From Microbacterium oleivorans (GTDB taxonomy: Bacteria > Actinomycetota > Actinomycetes > Actinomycetales > Microbacteriaceae), in contig NZ_LSTV01000005.1 of the NCBI RefSeq assembly GCF_001644225.1, positions 502,146 to 566,145 on the forward strand: DNA of 64,000 bases, given 5' to 3'. Shown piece after piece: positions 26,006-34,615 of the stretch. The position numbers were made by a program, and so were the translations under genes. The notes under the pieces were generated by a model. It made no database searches, had not been told where the DNA came from, and worked only from the letters and a program-made list of their open reading frames with translations. Position 1 is the stretch's first letter. Each line of letters starts with the position of its first letter.

Positions 26006-26105
26006 GCGTCCAGTCTGTCAGGTGCCCCGTCGGCCACCAGGGGGCTTGTGCGCGTGCGGGAGGCGTGTCGGTGACCGCGGATAGTGTCGATTCCGAGAGG
26101 GGATC

Positions 26106-29100
26106 ATGCGATACATCGAAGACGACGGCCGGATCGTCTGGAGCGCGAGCGACCTGAAGGCCGCGGCCGAGTGCGAGTTCGCCTGGCTGCGGGCGATCGA
26201 CGCGAAGCTCGGCCGGATCGCGGCGGTCGAGGACCCCGAGGACCTCACGCTCGAGCGGGCGGGTCGGCTGGGCACGCAGCACGAGCGTCGCGTGTACGAG
26301 GCGTACCGTGCCGCGCACCCCGGGGCGGTGGTCGAGATCCCCGAGACGCGGTCGTCGGATGCCGAGGGCCTCGCCGCGGCGGTGGCGGCGACGGATGCGG
26401 CGCTCGCCGACCCCGCCGTGCACGTCGTCTACCAGGCGGCGTTCTCGACCGACGAGTTCGTGGGATTCGCGGACTTCCTCGTGCGTGCCGACGACGGCCG
26501 GTGGATCGTGCAGGACACGAAGCTCGCCCGGCACGCCCGGGTGACCGCTCTCATGCAGCTGGCGGCATACGTGGATCAGCTCGACCGGCTCGGTGTCTCC
26601 CGCGCGGACGAGGTGCAGCTGCTGCTGGGCGACGGCACCGTGTCGACCCACGCGGTCCGCGACCTCCTTCCCGTGTTCGGGTTGCGCCGCGCCCGCCTGT
26701 GGGCCCTCATCGCCGACCGCGACGTCGCCGCCGGGTCCGCGGGGTCGCCCATCCCGTGGGGCGACGACCGGGGCGACCTGCGGGTCGTGGCGTGCGGACG
26801 GTGCGCGACGTGCGACCTCGAGGTCGTCGCGCACCGCGACCTGCTGCTGGTGGCGGGGATGCGGCCGGTCCAGCGCGACCGGCTGCGGGCTGCCGGCGTC
26901 ACGACGATCGACGCGCTCGCCGCCTCCCGCGAGGCGCCGCCGCGGATGTCGTGGGACACCTTCTCGGGCCTTCGCACCCAGGCGCGGCTGCAGCTCGAGA
27001 GCCCCGCCGGCGGCGTCGACGACGCCCCCGCGCAGACGGGGCCCGCGATCCCGACCTTCGACGTCGTCTTCCCGAAGGCGCTGGGCGCCCTTCCCCGACC
27101 CGACCACGGCGACCTGTTCTTCGACTTCGAGGGCGATCCGCTCTACACCGAGGGTGCGGCGGTGCAGTGGGGGATCGACTACCTCTTCGGCTGGGTCGAC
27201 GAGACCGAGCAGTACTCCGCGCTCTGGGCGCACTCGTTCGCCGACGAGAAGCGGGCGCTCGAGGAGTTCCTCGAGTTCGTCGCCGTCCGCCGGCGAGCAC
27301 ACCCGGGCCTGCACATCTACCACTACGCCCCCTACGAGCCCACGCACCTGCTCGCCATGGCGGCCCGGCACGGTGTGGGCGAGGCCGCCGTCGACCGGCT
27401 GCTGCGCGACGGCGTCTTCGTCGACCTCTACCCGATCGTGCGCCGCGCGCTGCGGGTCGGGTCGCGCTCGTACTCGATCAAGAAGCTCGAGCCGCTGTAC
27501 ATGGGCGACGAGGTCCGCACGAGCGACGTGCAGCGCGGCGACGACTCGATCGTCCGCTACGTCGAGGCGCGGGCGCTGCAGGACGCCGGCGACGACGCGG
27601 CGGCCCGCCGCATCCTCGACGACCTCGCCGACTACAACCGGTACGACTGCGTGTCGACGCGGCGCCTGCGCGACTGGCTCGTCGACCGCGCGCGCGAGGC
27701 GAAGCTCGTGCCCTCGCGCGAGCCGGAGGCGGGCGAGGCCGTGTACGAGCCGTCGCCGCGCGCCGAGGCGCTCTCGCGGTTCGCGGCGGATGCCGAGGAC
27801 GAGGCCACCGCGCAGGCGCTGCGCCTGGGCGCGGCGGCCATCGACTACTACCCGCGCGAGGCGAAGACCTTCTGGGCGACGCATTTCCTCCGCCTGCGCG
27901 AACCGGTGTCGGTCTGGGAGGACACCCGCGACGTCGTCGTCGTCGACCGCGACCGGTGCCGCGTGCTGTCGGACTGGCACCGCCCCGAGGGGCTCACGGC
28001 CGTCCGCCGGGTCGTCGAGATCCGCGGCGAGTTCGCCCCCGGCACCCGGCTGACGGTGGGGCAGAACCCGTACGCCGTCTACGAGCTGCCGGCGCCGTTC
28101 CCGATCGAGACCAGCCCGCGGTGGATCCACGCGGCCCGCTCCGTGTCCGTCGTCGACGTCCTCGACGACGGCGTCGTGATCGAGGAGAACGCCTTCCAGG
28201 GCTTCACGTGGCAGGAGCTCCCGGTCGCCCTGACGCCGCCCGCACCGCCGCGCGCCGGCAGTCAGCAGGCGGCGATCGACGAGTGGGCCGATGCGGTCCT
28301 CGCCGCCGCCCCCGCGCTGCCCGCGGATCCCGCCACCGACCTCCTGCTGCGTCGCCCGCCGCGGCGCGAGACACCGCTGCCGCGCACGGGCGACGACGTC
28401 GCCGACATCGCGGCGGCGCTCGCCGGCCTCGACGACGGCTACCTCGCCGTGCAGGGCCCGCCCGGTACGGGCAAGACCTACGTCGGGTCCCACGTCGTGG
28501 CGCGGCTGGTCCGCGAGCGCGGGTTCCGGGTCGGCGTCGTCGCGCAGTCGCACAACGTCGTCGAGCACATGCTCGATCGCATCGTCGAGGCGGGGCTGGA
28601 TGCGGCCCAGGTCGCCAAGGCACCCAAGGGTGCGGCGACGGGGACCGAGCGGTTCACCGCGATCGCCAAGAACCAGCTCGCGGCCTACATCGGGTCGCAG
28701 CCCGCTGGCTTCGTCGTGGGCGGTACGGCGTGGGACCTGACCCACACGGGGCGGGTGGGCCGGCGCTCGCTCGACCTGCTCGTGATCGACGAGGCGGGGC
28801 AGTTCTCGCTCGCCTCCACGATCGCCGTCGCCGCCTCCGCTCGCCGTCTGCTCCTGCTCGGCGACCCGCAGCAGTTGCCGCAGGTCAGCCAGGGCACCCA
28901 CCCCGAGCCGGTCGACACGTCGGCGCTCGGCTGGGTGATGGACAACCACGCGGTGATCCCCGCCGACCGCGGCTACTTCCTCGCACGCACCCGCCGGATG
29001 CGTCCGGAGGTCGCCGAGCCGGTGTCGCAGTTGGCCTACGAGGGGCAACTCGAGGCGCACCCCGACACGGCGCTGCGCCGCCTCGACGGCGTCCCCGCCG

Positions 29101-29609
29101 GGGTCGTGCCCGTGCCGCTCGCGCACACGCGCAACGCGACACAGTCGCCAGAGGAGGCGGACGAGGTCCTGCGGATCGTCCGTGACCTCGTCGGCACCCC
29201 GTGGACCGACGGCGCGACCTCACGCTCGCTCGGGCCGGAGGACGTCATCGTCGTGACGCCGTACAACGCGCAGCAGGTGCTCGTCGAGGAGGTCCTCACC
29301 GCCGCTGGGTTCTCCGGCGTCCGCGTGGGCACGGTCGACCGGTTCCAGGGGCAGGAGGCGGCCGTCGTGATCGTCTCGCTCGCCGCCTCGTCGGGGCGGG
29401 ATGCGCCACGCGGGCTCGAGTTCCTGCTGCTGCAGAACCGCATCAACGTCGCGGTCTCGCGCGCGATGCACACCGCGTTCGTCGTCTACGGCACCGGCGT
29501 GCTCGACGACCTGCCGCGCACCCCCGACGGCGTCGCGCGGCTCAGCGCCTTCGCCCGCCTCGTCGAAGCCACCGGCATCCCATCGGAGGCCGTCGCGGTC
29601 CCGCGATAG
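26106..29609 (+). CDS. TM0106-type RecB-like nuclease fused to DNA2-like helicase
   Basis: Large protein of 1167 residues with three parts. (1) A RecB/Cas4-like nuclease with QDTKLAR and an apparent 4Fe-4S ligand set, Cys 23 plus Cys 230, 233 and 236 (CGRCATC), the layout of Cas4/AddB proteins. (2) A middle RNase-H-like 3'-5' exonuclease domain with FFDFEGDP near 338 and YNRYDC near 510. (3) A C-terminal superfamily 1 helicase: Walker A QGPPGTGKTY with Lys near 790, IDEAGQ near 893, LGDPQQLPQV, TVDRFQGQEA and INVAVSRA. It presumably processes damaged or foreign nucleic acid, but its role is not established. ATG at 26106 has an AGAGGGG ribosome site. Confidence 0.88.
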   Translation: MRYIEDDGRIVWSASDLKAAAECEFAWLRAIDAKLGRIAAVEDPEDLTLERAGRLGTQHERRVYEAYRAAHPGAVVEIPETRSSDAEGLAAAVAATDAALADPAVHVVYQAAFSTDEFVGFADFLVRADDGRWIVQDTKLARHARVTALMQLAAYVDQLDRLGVSRADEVQLLLGDGTVSTHAVRDLLPVFGLRRARLWALIADRDVAAGSAGSPIPWGDDRGDLRVVACGRCATCDLEVVAHRDLLLVAGMRPVQRDRLRAAGVTTIDALAASREAPPRMSWDTFSGLRTQARLQLESPAGGVDDAPAQTGPAIPTFDVVFPKALGALPRPDHGDLFFDFEGDPLYTEGAAVQWGIDYLFGWVDETEQYSALWAHSFADEKRALEEFLEFVAVRRRAHPGLHIYHYAPYEPTHLLAMAARHGVGEAAVDRLLRDGVFVDLYPIVRRALRVGSRSYSIKKLEPLYMGDEVRTSDVQRGDDSIVRYVEARALQDAGDDAAARRILDDLADYNRYDCVSTRRLRDWLVDRAREAKLVPSREPEAGEAVYEPSPRAEALSRFAADAEDEATAQALRLGAAAIDYYPREAKTFWATHFLRLREPVSVWEDTRDVVVVDRDRCRVLSDWHRPEGLTAVRRVVEIRGEFAPGTRLTVGQNPYAVYELPAPFPIETSPRWIHAARSVSVVDVLDDGVVIEENAFQGFTWQELPVALTPPAPPRAGSQQAAIDEWADAVLAAAPALPADPATDLLLRRPPRRETPLPRTGDDVADIAAALAGLDDGYLAVQGPPGTGKTYVGSHVVARLVRERGFRVGVVAQSHNVVEHMLDRIVEAGLDAAQVAKAPKGAATGTERFTAIAKNQLAAYIGSQPAGFVVGGTAWDLTHTGRVGRRSLDLLVIDEAGQFSLASTIAVAASARRLLLLGDPQQLPQVSQGTHPEPVDTSALGWVMDNHAVIPADRGYFLARTRRMRPEVAEPVSQLAYEGQLEAHPDTALRRLDGVPAGVVPVPLAHTRNATQSPEEADEVLRIVRDLVGTPWTDGATSRSLGPEDVIVVTPYNAQQVLVEEVLTAAGFSGVRVGTVDRFQGQEAAVVIVSLAASSGRDAPRGLEFLLLQNRINVAVSRAMHTAFVVYGTGVLDDLPRTPDGVARLSAFARLVEATGIPSEAVAVPR

Positions 29610-29620
29610 GTCGGGCCGCG

Positions 29621-30253
29621 TCAGACCGTGCCGTACAGGCGGTCGCCGGCGTCGCCGAGACCGGGGACGATGTAGCCCTTCTCGTTCAGGCGCTCGTCGA
29701 GAGCGCCCAGGACGAGGGTGACGTCGCGGTCGCCGACCTGCTTCTCGATCGCGGCGAGACCCTCGGGCGCCGCGAGGATGCAGACCGCCGTGACGTCCTG
29801 CGCGCCGCGCGCGAAGAGGAAGTCGATCGCCGCGCCGAGCGAGCCGCCCGTGGCGAGCATCGGGTCGAGGACGAAGCACTGGCGGTCGCTGAGGTCCTCG
29901 GGCAGACGCTCGGCGTACGTGTACGGCTCGAAGGTCTCCTCGTTGCGCGCCATGCCGAGGAAGCCGACCTCGGCCGTCGGCAGCAGCGTCGTCATGCCGT
30001 CGAGCATGCCGAGGCCCGCGCGCAGGATCGGGACGACGAGCGGCCGCGGCTCGCTGATCTTGAGCCCGGTCGTGCGGGTGACGGGGGTGTCGATCTCGAT
30101 CTCCTCGACACGCACGCCGCGGGTCGCCTCGTACGCGAGGAGGGTGATGAGCTCGGCCGTCAGCTGGCGGAACACCGGCGACGTCGTGCGCTTGTCGCGC
30201 AGCACCGTGAGCTTGTGGGTGATGAGGGGGTGGTCGGCGACGTGCACACGCAT
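29621..30253 (-). CDS. upp: uracil phosphoribosyltransferase
   Basis: Pyrimidine salvage enzyme making UMP from uracil and PRPP, 210 residues. Seen are [12 protein letters not shown], the PRPP-binding loop [10 protein letters not shown] and the C-terminal uracil-binding stretch [15 protein letters not shown] at 30253 lies six bases after TAGCCT (minus strand of 30260-30265). The start codon is only 31 bases from that of the divergent tadA gene. Confidence 0.97.
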   Translation of the reverse strand: MRVHVADHPLITHKLTVLRDKRTTSPVFRQLTAELITLLAYEATRGVRVEEIEIDTPVTRTTGLKISEPRPLVVPILRAGLGMLDGMTTLLPTAEVGFLGMARNEETFEPYTYAERLPEDLSDRQCFVLDPMLATGGSLGAAIDFLFARGAQDVTAVCILAAPEGLAAIEKQVGDRDVTLVLGALDERLNEKGYIVPGLGDAGDRLYGTV

Positions 30254-30259
30254 GGGTCC

Positions 30260-30278
30260 AGGCTACCGGGGCTACGCT
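30260..30278. promoter_or_regulatory. back-to-back -10 boxes of upp and tadA
   Basis: Minus-strand TAGCCT (30260-30265) serves upp and plus-strand TACGCT (30273-30278) serves tadA, each six bases from its start codon. The entire intergenic space is 31 bases, so the -35 region of each promoter must lie within the first codons of the other gene and the two polymerases cannot bind at once. Confidence 0.6.
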
Positions 30279-30284
30279 GACGAC

Positions 30285-30749
30285 GTGAGCCTGCCCGTCC
30301 CCGCCGCCGACGACGCGGCGATGGTGCGGGCGCTCGAGCTCGCCGCCCTCGCGTCGGGGCACGGCGACGTCCCCGTCGGCGCGGTCGTCACGCAGGCGGG
30401 CCGGATCGTCGGCGAGGGACGCAACCTCCGCGAACGCGACGGCGACCCCCTCGCGCACGCGGAGGTCGTGGCGCTGCGAGCCGCGGCATCCGCCCTCGGA
30501 TCGTGGAACCTCGACGACTGCACCCTCGTCGTCACCCTCGAGCCGTGCGTCATGTGTGCGGGCGCGATCCTGCAGACGCGAGTGGCGCGCGTCGTGTTCG
30601 GCGCGTGGGACGAGAAGGCGGGTGCGGGCGGTTCCGTCCACGACCTGCTCCGCGACAGGCGGATGCCGCACCGCGCCGAGGTCCTCGGCGGGGTCCGTGC
30701 GGGCGAGGCCGCGACCCTGCTGCGCGGCTTCTTCGACGCGAAGCGCTGA
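30285..30749 (+). CDS. tadA: tRNA-specific adenosine deaminase
   Basis: Converts A34 to inosine in the tRNA-Arg anticodon. The 154-residue protein has the zinc deaminase motif HAE at 58-60 (His zinc ligand, Glu proton shuttle) and PCVMC at 87-91 with the two Cys ligands. An N-terminal VPAADDAAMVRALELA helix matches the family. GTG at 30285 is chosen because it follows TACGCT by six bases and gives the normal length; the frame is open far upstream through the antisense of upp. Confidence 0.94.
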   Translation: MSLPVPAADDAAMVRALELAALASGHGDVPVGAVVTQAGRIVGEGRNLRERDGDPLAHAEVVALRAAASALGSWNLDDCTLVVTLEPCVMCAGAILQTRVARVVFGAWDEKAGAGGSVHDLLRDRRMPHRAEVLGGVRAGEAATLLRGFFDAKR

Positions 30750-30764
30750 GGTGCCGCTCGCTCG

Positions 30765-31877
30765 TCAGTCGGACGAGCTGAGGATGATCGCCTCGGTGGG
30801 CGGCGCGGGGGACGCGGGCGAACCGATGTAACCCGTCAGTTCGAGCAGCGCGCGCCGGAACACGGCGGGCCGCTCGAGGTGGGGGGTGTGCCCCACGCCG
30901 GGCAGGGCGAGCTCGGTCGCGATGCCCCCGGCATCCGTGTAGCGACGGAGCACCTCGCGGGTCTGCGACACCATCGGCTGGGCCGGGGCGACGTCGGCGC
31001 CGGGCCAGTCGGGGAGGATCCCGAGCGACCCCAAGTGACCCGGGTCCGAGAAGGACGTGTCGGAGATGAGCGGGTCAAGCACGCCGCGGATCCAGAGGAT
31101 CGACGGCTTCTCGGGCAGGTCGACGATGCCCGAGACGTCGAAGTTGCGCGGCGCAAGGGCGTTGAGCACACCGAACCGGCCGGGCGCGTAGCCGGGCCAG
31201 TGCGGGCTCGGGATGGATTCGCCCGGGTAGTTGCCGGTCGCGGTGGAGGTGGAGAGCATGGCCTCGACCCAGAGGTCTTCGTGCTCGGTCTCGAAACCCT
31301 CGGCGACGAAGGAGGCCCGGAAGACGCTCCGCGGCGAGGTGGATGCCTCCGCGCCCGCCTCGCGCGCGGTCAATCGGCGCACGAACTCGGGGTTCGCGGT
31401 GCCCGCGCCGCAGCCGGCGTAGTCGTCTGTCAGACGCGACCCGTCGAGCCGCGTGCCGCCGAGGCCGAACGGTGAGACGGGGGACTCGAGCAGGATCGTG
31501 CGCACCGGGTGGTCGAGCGCGAACTGCAGGGCGACCGCGCCGCCGAGGTCCCATCCGACGAGGTGCGGCGCCTCGATGCCGAGCTCGGTGAGCGTGAGCG
31601 CCACGTCGTCGCTCAGGTCGCGAACACCGCGGGAGGCGTCGACGGGCATGTGCTCGGTACCGCCGAAACCGCGCAGATCGACGGCGACGACCCGGAACTC
31701 CGCGGGGAGGTCCTGCATGAGCTCCTGCCAGACGAGGGCGGAGGACAGGGCGCCGTGCAGCAGGACGACGGTGCGCTCGGGGGCGGCGTCGGCCGTGTCG
31801 CCGGCGCGCTCGAGGATGTTGACGCTCAGCCGGTCCGTGTCGATGATGCGGGACGTGATTCCGTCGAGGAGGGTCAT
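30765..31877 (-). CDS. alpha/beta hydrolase with probable Asp nucleophile
   Basis: Hydrolase of 370 residues. The oxyanion-hole motif is LLHGALSS and the nucleophile elbow is VGWDLGGAV, where the G-x-Nu-x-G position is Asp, not Ser, as in epoxide hydrolases and haloalkane dehalogenases. The catalytic His is in GVGHTPHLERP. A long cap region separates the two. No signal peptide. ATG at 31877 lies six bases after TATCAT (minus strand of 31884-31889), so the frame upstream of it is not coding. It is divergent from proC. Substrate unknown. Confidence 0.82.
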   Translation of the reverse strand: MTLLDGITSRIIDTDRLSVNILERAGDTADAAPERTVVLLHGALSSALVWQELMQDLPAEFRVVAVDLRGFGGTEHMPVDASRGVRDLSDDVALTLTELGIEAPHLVGWDLGGAVALQFALDHPVRTILLESPVSPFGLGGTRLDGSRLTDDYAGCGAGTANPEFVRRLTAREAGAEASTSPRSVFRASFVAEGFETEHEDLWVEAMLSTSTATGNYPGESIPSPHWPGYAPGRFGVLNALAPRNFDVSGIVDLPEKPSILWIRGVLDPLISDTSFSDPGHLGSLGILPDWPGADVAPAQPMVSQTREVLRRYTDAGGIATELALPGVGHTPHLERPAVFRRALLELTGYIGSPASPAPPTEAIILSSSD

Positions 31878-31883
31878 GAGCCG

Positions 31884-31913
31884 ATGATAAGCCGCGGGGG
31901 TGGATGACAGGAT
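31884..31913. promoter_or_regulatory. divergent -10 boxes of hydrolase and proC
   Basis: Minus-strand TATCAT (31884-31889) and plus-strand CAGGAT (31908-31913), each six bases from the start codon of its gene, within a 42-base intergenic region. The proC box and spacer (CAGGATGGGGGC then ATG) are identical to those of menC at 55423-55434. Confidence 0.5.
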
Positions 31914-31919
31914 GGGGGC

Positions 31920-32753
31920 ATGACGCACCACCTCCCTCCCGTCGCCATCCTCGGAGCCGGTTCGATGGGGGGTGCGATCGCGCAGGGGATCTCCCGCTCG
32001 GGTCGGGCCTCGTCCGTCGTGGTGACCAACCGCACGGCCGCGAAGGCCGCCCAGCTCGGTGGCCTGGACGCCGTCTCGAGTGCGGCGCTCGCGGAGGTGC
32101 CGTCGGCGAATACGGATGCCGCGGCATCCGCCGACATCGTCCTCATCGGCGTCAAGCCGGCGATGGTCCCCGACCTGCTGCGCGAGATCGCCGGTGCCCT
32201 GCGCCCCGGGACGATCGTCGTCAGCCTGGCGGCGGGCGTCACGATCGAGACGTTCGAGTCGATCGTCGGCCCCGAGATCCCCGTCATCCGCTCGATGCCG
32301 AACACGCCGGCCGTGGTCGGCAAGGCCGTCACCGGCCTCGCCGCCGGGTCGACCGCGACCGCGGAGCACGTCGCGCTCGTCCGGGCGCTGTTCGAGACCT
32401 GCGGCGTCGTCATCGAGGTGCCCGAGGCGCAGATCGATGCGCTCTCGACCATCTCGGGATCCGGCCCCGCCTACGTGTTCCTGCTCGTCGAGGCGCTGAC
32501 CGAGGCCGCCCGCGGCAAGGGCTTCGACGAGGCCGACGCGCGCCTCATGGCCGAGCAGACCTTCATCGGTGCGACGGCTCTGCTCGCCGCGACCGGCGAC
32601 GACCCCGCCGAGCTCCGCCGCCGCGTGACCAGCCCCAAGGGCACCACCGAGCGCGCGATCGGCGTCCTCCAGACCGCGAACCTCGACGGGCTGTTCTCGC
32701 AGGCGACGGATGCCGCACTGGCCCGCGCCCGCGAGCTCGCGACCGGCGTCTGA
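31920..32753 (+). CDS. proC: pyrroline-5-carboxylate reductase
   Basis: Last step of proline synthesis, reducing pyrroline-5-carboxylate with NAD(P)H. Protein of 277 residues with Rossmann motif GAGSMGGAIAQG near the N-terminus, IGVKP, MPNTPAVVGK, the substrate-site TISGSGPAYVFLLVEAL and VTSPKGTTERAI near the C-terminus. ATG at 31920 follows CAGGAT (31908-31913). In mycobacteria proC is followed at once by a BldC-like HTH gene and bS22; here the same two genes occur 5.7 kb further on, separated by a transporter and potassium-uptake insert. Confidence 0.96.
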   Translation: MTHHLPPVAILGAGSMGGAIAQGISRSGRASSVVVTNRTAAKAAQLGGLDAVSSAALAEVPSANTDAAASADIVLIGVKPAMVPDLLREIAGALRPGTIVVSLAAGVTIETFESIVGPEIPVIRSMPNTPAVVGKAVTGLAAGSTATAEHVALVRALFETCGVVIEVPEAQIDALSTISGSGPAYVFLLVEALTEAARGKGFDEADARLMAEQTFIGATALLAATGDDPAELRRRVTSPKGTTERAIGVLQTANLDGLFSQATDAALARARELATGV

Positions 32754-32762
32754 GCCATCCGC

Positions 32763-34025
32763 TCAGGCGTCGCCGAGCGTCAGGTCCTCGGCGGTCGTCC
32801 GTTCGGTGAGCCGGGCGGTGTGGTCGGCGCGTCCGATGAGCCCCCGGAACGCGAACAGGAGCGCGGCGCCGGCGGCGGCCGAGAGGGCCGCGGCGGCGTA
32901 CGGTGCGCCGACGCCGAAGACGGCCAGCGCGGTGCCGACGGGGGCGCCGATCGCGCCGCCGAAGAACCGGAAGCCGGAGTAGGCGGAACTGGCGACGGCG
33001 CGGGGGAGCGCGGTCGCCTCCATCGCGGCCTCGGTGAGGATCGTGTTGACGGCACCGATCTCGATGCCGAGCAGCACGACGCAGACCACGAGCAGCGGCC
33101 GGGATCCGGCGCTCAGCGCCGCCAGCACGTGCGTCACGGCGAACGCGACGAGGAACCAGAGCAGCACGGTCACGACCGAGAAGCGCCGGGTCAGCCGCGG
33201 AGCGATGAGGACGCCCGCGATCGCGAGACCGACGCCGAAGCCCATCATGACGAGGCCGATGCCGACCGCCGGCAGTTCCAGGGCGTAGGGCGTGTACGAC
33301 AGCGTCACGAAGAAGCCGGCGTTGTAGAGGAAAGCCACGACGCTGATCGCGAGCAGTCCGCGATCGGCGAAGGCGCGGAAGGGGGCGCTGACCCGGCTGC
33401 GCTCCGCTGCGTGACCCGGATCGCGGACGAGGGTGAGGAGGGCGGCGACCCCCACGGCGAACAGCGACGCCGTTCCCCAGAAGGGCGCGAACCACCCGAT
33501 CTCGCCCAGCAGGCCGCCCAGCAGCGGTCCGACCGCCAGCCCGATCCCGAGCGCCGCCTCGTAGAAGATCACGGCGTGCTCGCTGCGCCCGCCCGAGGCG
33601 GACACGATCGAGGCGAGCGCCGTTGAGAGGAACAGGGCGTTCCCGAGGCCCCAAACGGCGCGGAAGCCGATGAGGGCGCCGATGCTGGGGGACAGTGCGC
33701 AGCCGATTGCGGCGAGGGCGATGACGGCGAGGCCGAGGATCATGACCGCGCGGGTGCCGATGCGGGTGGACAGCCAGCTCGTGAAGAACATCGCCGAGGC
33801 CGTCACCGTCAGGTAGCTCGTGAACAGCAGCGAGGTCTGCACGGGGGTCGCCTGCAGTGCGGCGGCGACCGTCGGAAGGATCGGACCGACGAGACCGATC
33901 CCCATGAACGCGACCATCGCGGCGAAGGCGATGGCCCAGACCGCGGGCGGCTGCGAGAGCAGCCGCGGTCCGCGTGGCGTCGCGGCGGGGACGGTGGGGC
34001 GGGTTCCGGTGTCGAGCGCGGTCAT
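32763..34025 (-). CDS. MFS transporter, 12-TM efflux type
   Basis: Membrane transporter of 420 residues with about 12 helices. Motif A-like LSTRIGTRAVMI follows helix 2, and PFWGTASLFAVGV begins the second part of the N-domain. It resembles DHA1 multidrug or sugar-efflux pumps; substrate unknown. ATG at 34025 is supported by a TATAAT box (minus strand of 34033-34038) seven bases upstream. A MarR-family gene is divergent with an operator-like repeat between them, so the pump is probably induced by a ligand of that regulator. Confidence 0.9.
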   Translation of the reverse strand: MTALDTGTRPTVPAATPRGPRLLSQPPAVWAIAFAAMVAFMGIGLVGPILPTVAAALQATPVQTSLLFTSYLTVTASAMFFTSWLSTRIGTRAVMILGLAVIALAAIGCALSPSIGALIGFRAVWGLGNALFLSTALASIVSASGGRSEHAVIFYEAALGIGLAVGPLLGGLLGEIGWFAPFWGTASLFAVGVAALLTLVRDPGHAAERSRVSAPFRAFADRGLLAISVVAFLYNAGFFVTLSYTPYALELPAVGIGLVMMGFGVGLAIAGVLIAPRLTRRFSVVTVLLWFLVAFAVTHVLAALSAGSRPLLVVCVVLLGIEIGAVNTILTEAAMEATALPRAVASSAYSGFRFFGGAIGAPVGTALAVFGVGAPYAAAALSAAAGAALLFAFRGLIGRADHTARLTERTTAEDLTLGDA

Positions 34026-34032
34026 TCGTCCG

Positions 34033-34083
34033 ATTATACACCGGTACTTCACCCGTGAACTAAAAGGTCCGCCTCGCTACAGT
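34033..34083. promoter_or_regulatory. divergent MFS/marR promoters with operator
   Basis: Minus-strand TATAAT (34033-34038) drives the transporter and plus-strand TACAGT (34078-34083) drives marR. Between them, at 34048-34059, is the inverted repeat TTCAC-CC-GTGAA, placed where it would overlap the -35 regions of both. This is the usual arrangement for a MarR protein that represses its own gene and its target. Confidence 0.65.
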
Positions 34084-34089
34084 GGAGTG

Positions 34090-34587
34090 GTGACCGACCG
34101 CGCCGACTTCATCGCCCGCATCCGTGCCGCGTGGGCGGAGCAGATGCCGGCGATCGACACGTCGCCGATCGACGTGTGGGGCAGGCTCAACCGCGCCTCT
34201 GTGGTGGCGACCGCGCAAATCGAGCGGCTGCTGGCCGACAGCGGCGTCTCGCGCTCGGAGTTCGACGTCCTCTGCGCGCTGGCCCGCACCGGCCGGCCCC
34301 TGCGGGCCAGCGAGGTCACCGCCGAGACGATGCTCAGCGGTGCGGCCACCACGAAGCTCACGAGCCGGCTCGAATCCGCCGGGCTCCTGCACCGGGAGCG
34401 GTCGACGCGCGACGGTCGGGCGGTGGAGCTCTCGTTGACGGATGCCGGTCGTGCCGTCGTCGAGCGGGAGATGCCGCGCGCGCTTGCGCACGACGCCCGC
34501 CTGCTCGACGGGCTCAGCGAGGCCGAGCAGCAGACGCTCGCCGACCTGCTCGCCCGGCTGCTGGCGAACGCGCAGCGCGAGGCCTGA
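34090..34587 (+). CDS. MarR-family transcriptional regulator
   Basis: Winged-helix regulator of 165 residues. The DNA-binding region runs from SRSEFDVLCALARTGRPLRASEV through ATTKLTSRLESAGLLHRERSTRDGRAVELSLTDAG, the classical MarR recognition helix and beta-wing. GTG at 34090 (or the adjacent one at 34087) lies six bases after TACAGT, so the message is leaderless. It presumably represses the divergent MFS pump. Confidence 0.9.
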   Translation: MTDRADFIARIRAAWAEQMPAIDTSPIDVWGRLNRASVVATAQIERLLADSGVSRSEFDVLCALARTGRPLRASEVTAETMLSGAATTKLTSRLESAGLLHRERSTRDGRAVELSLTDAGRAVVEREMPRALAHDARLLDGLSEAEQQTLADLLARLLANAQREA

Positions 34588-34615
34588 GGCCGCGCGGCGG
34601 TCGGGCGGGGCGACC

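Noticed and set aside
25572..29126. Open frame of about 1180 codons opposite the nuclease-helicase gene.
   Set aside because: The sense strand has a full set of nuclease and helicase motifs; the antisense frame has none.
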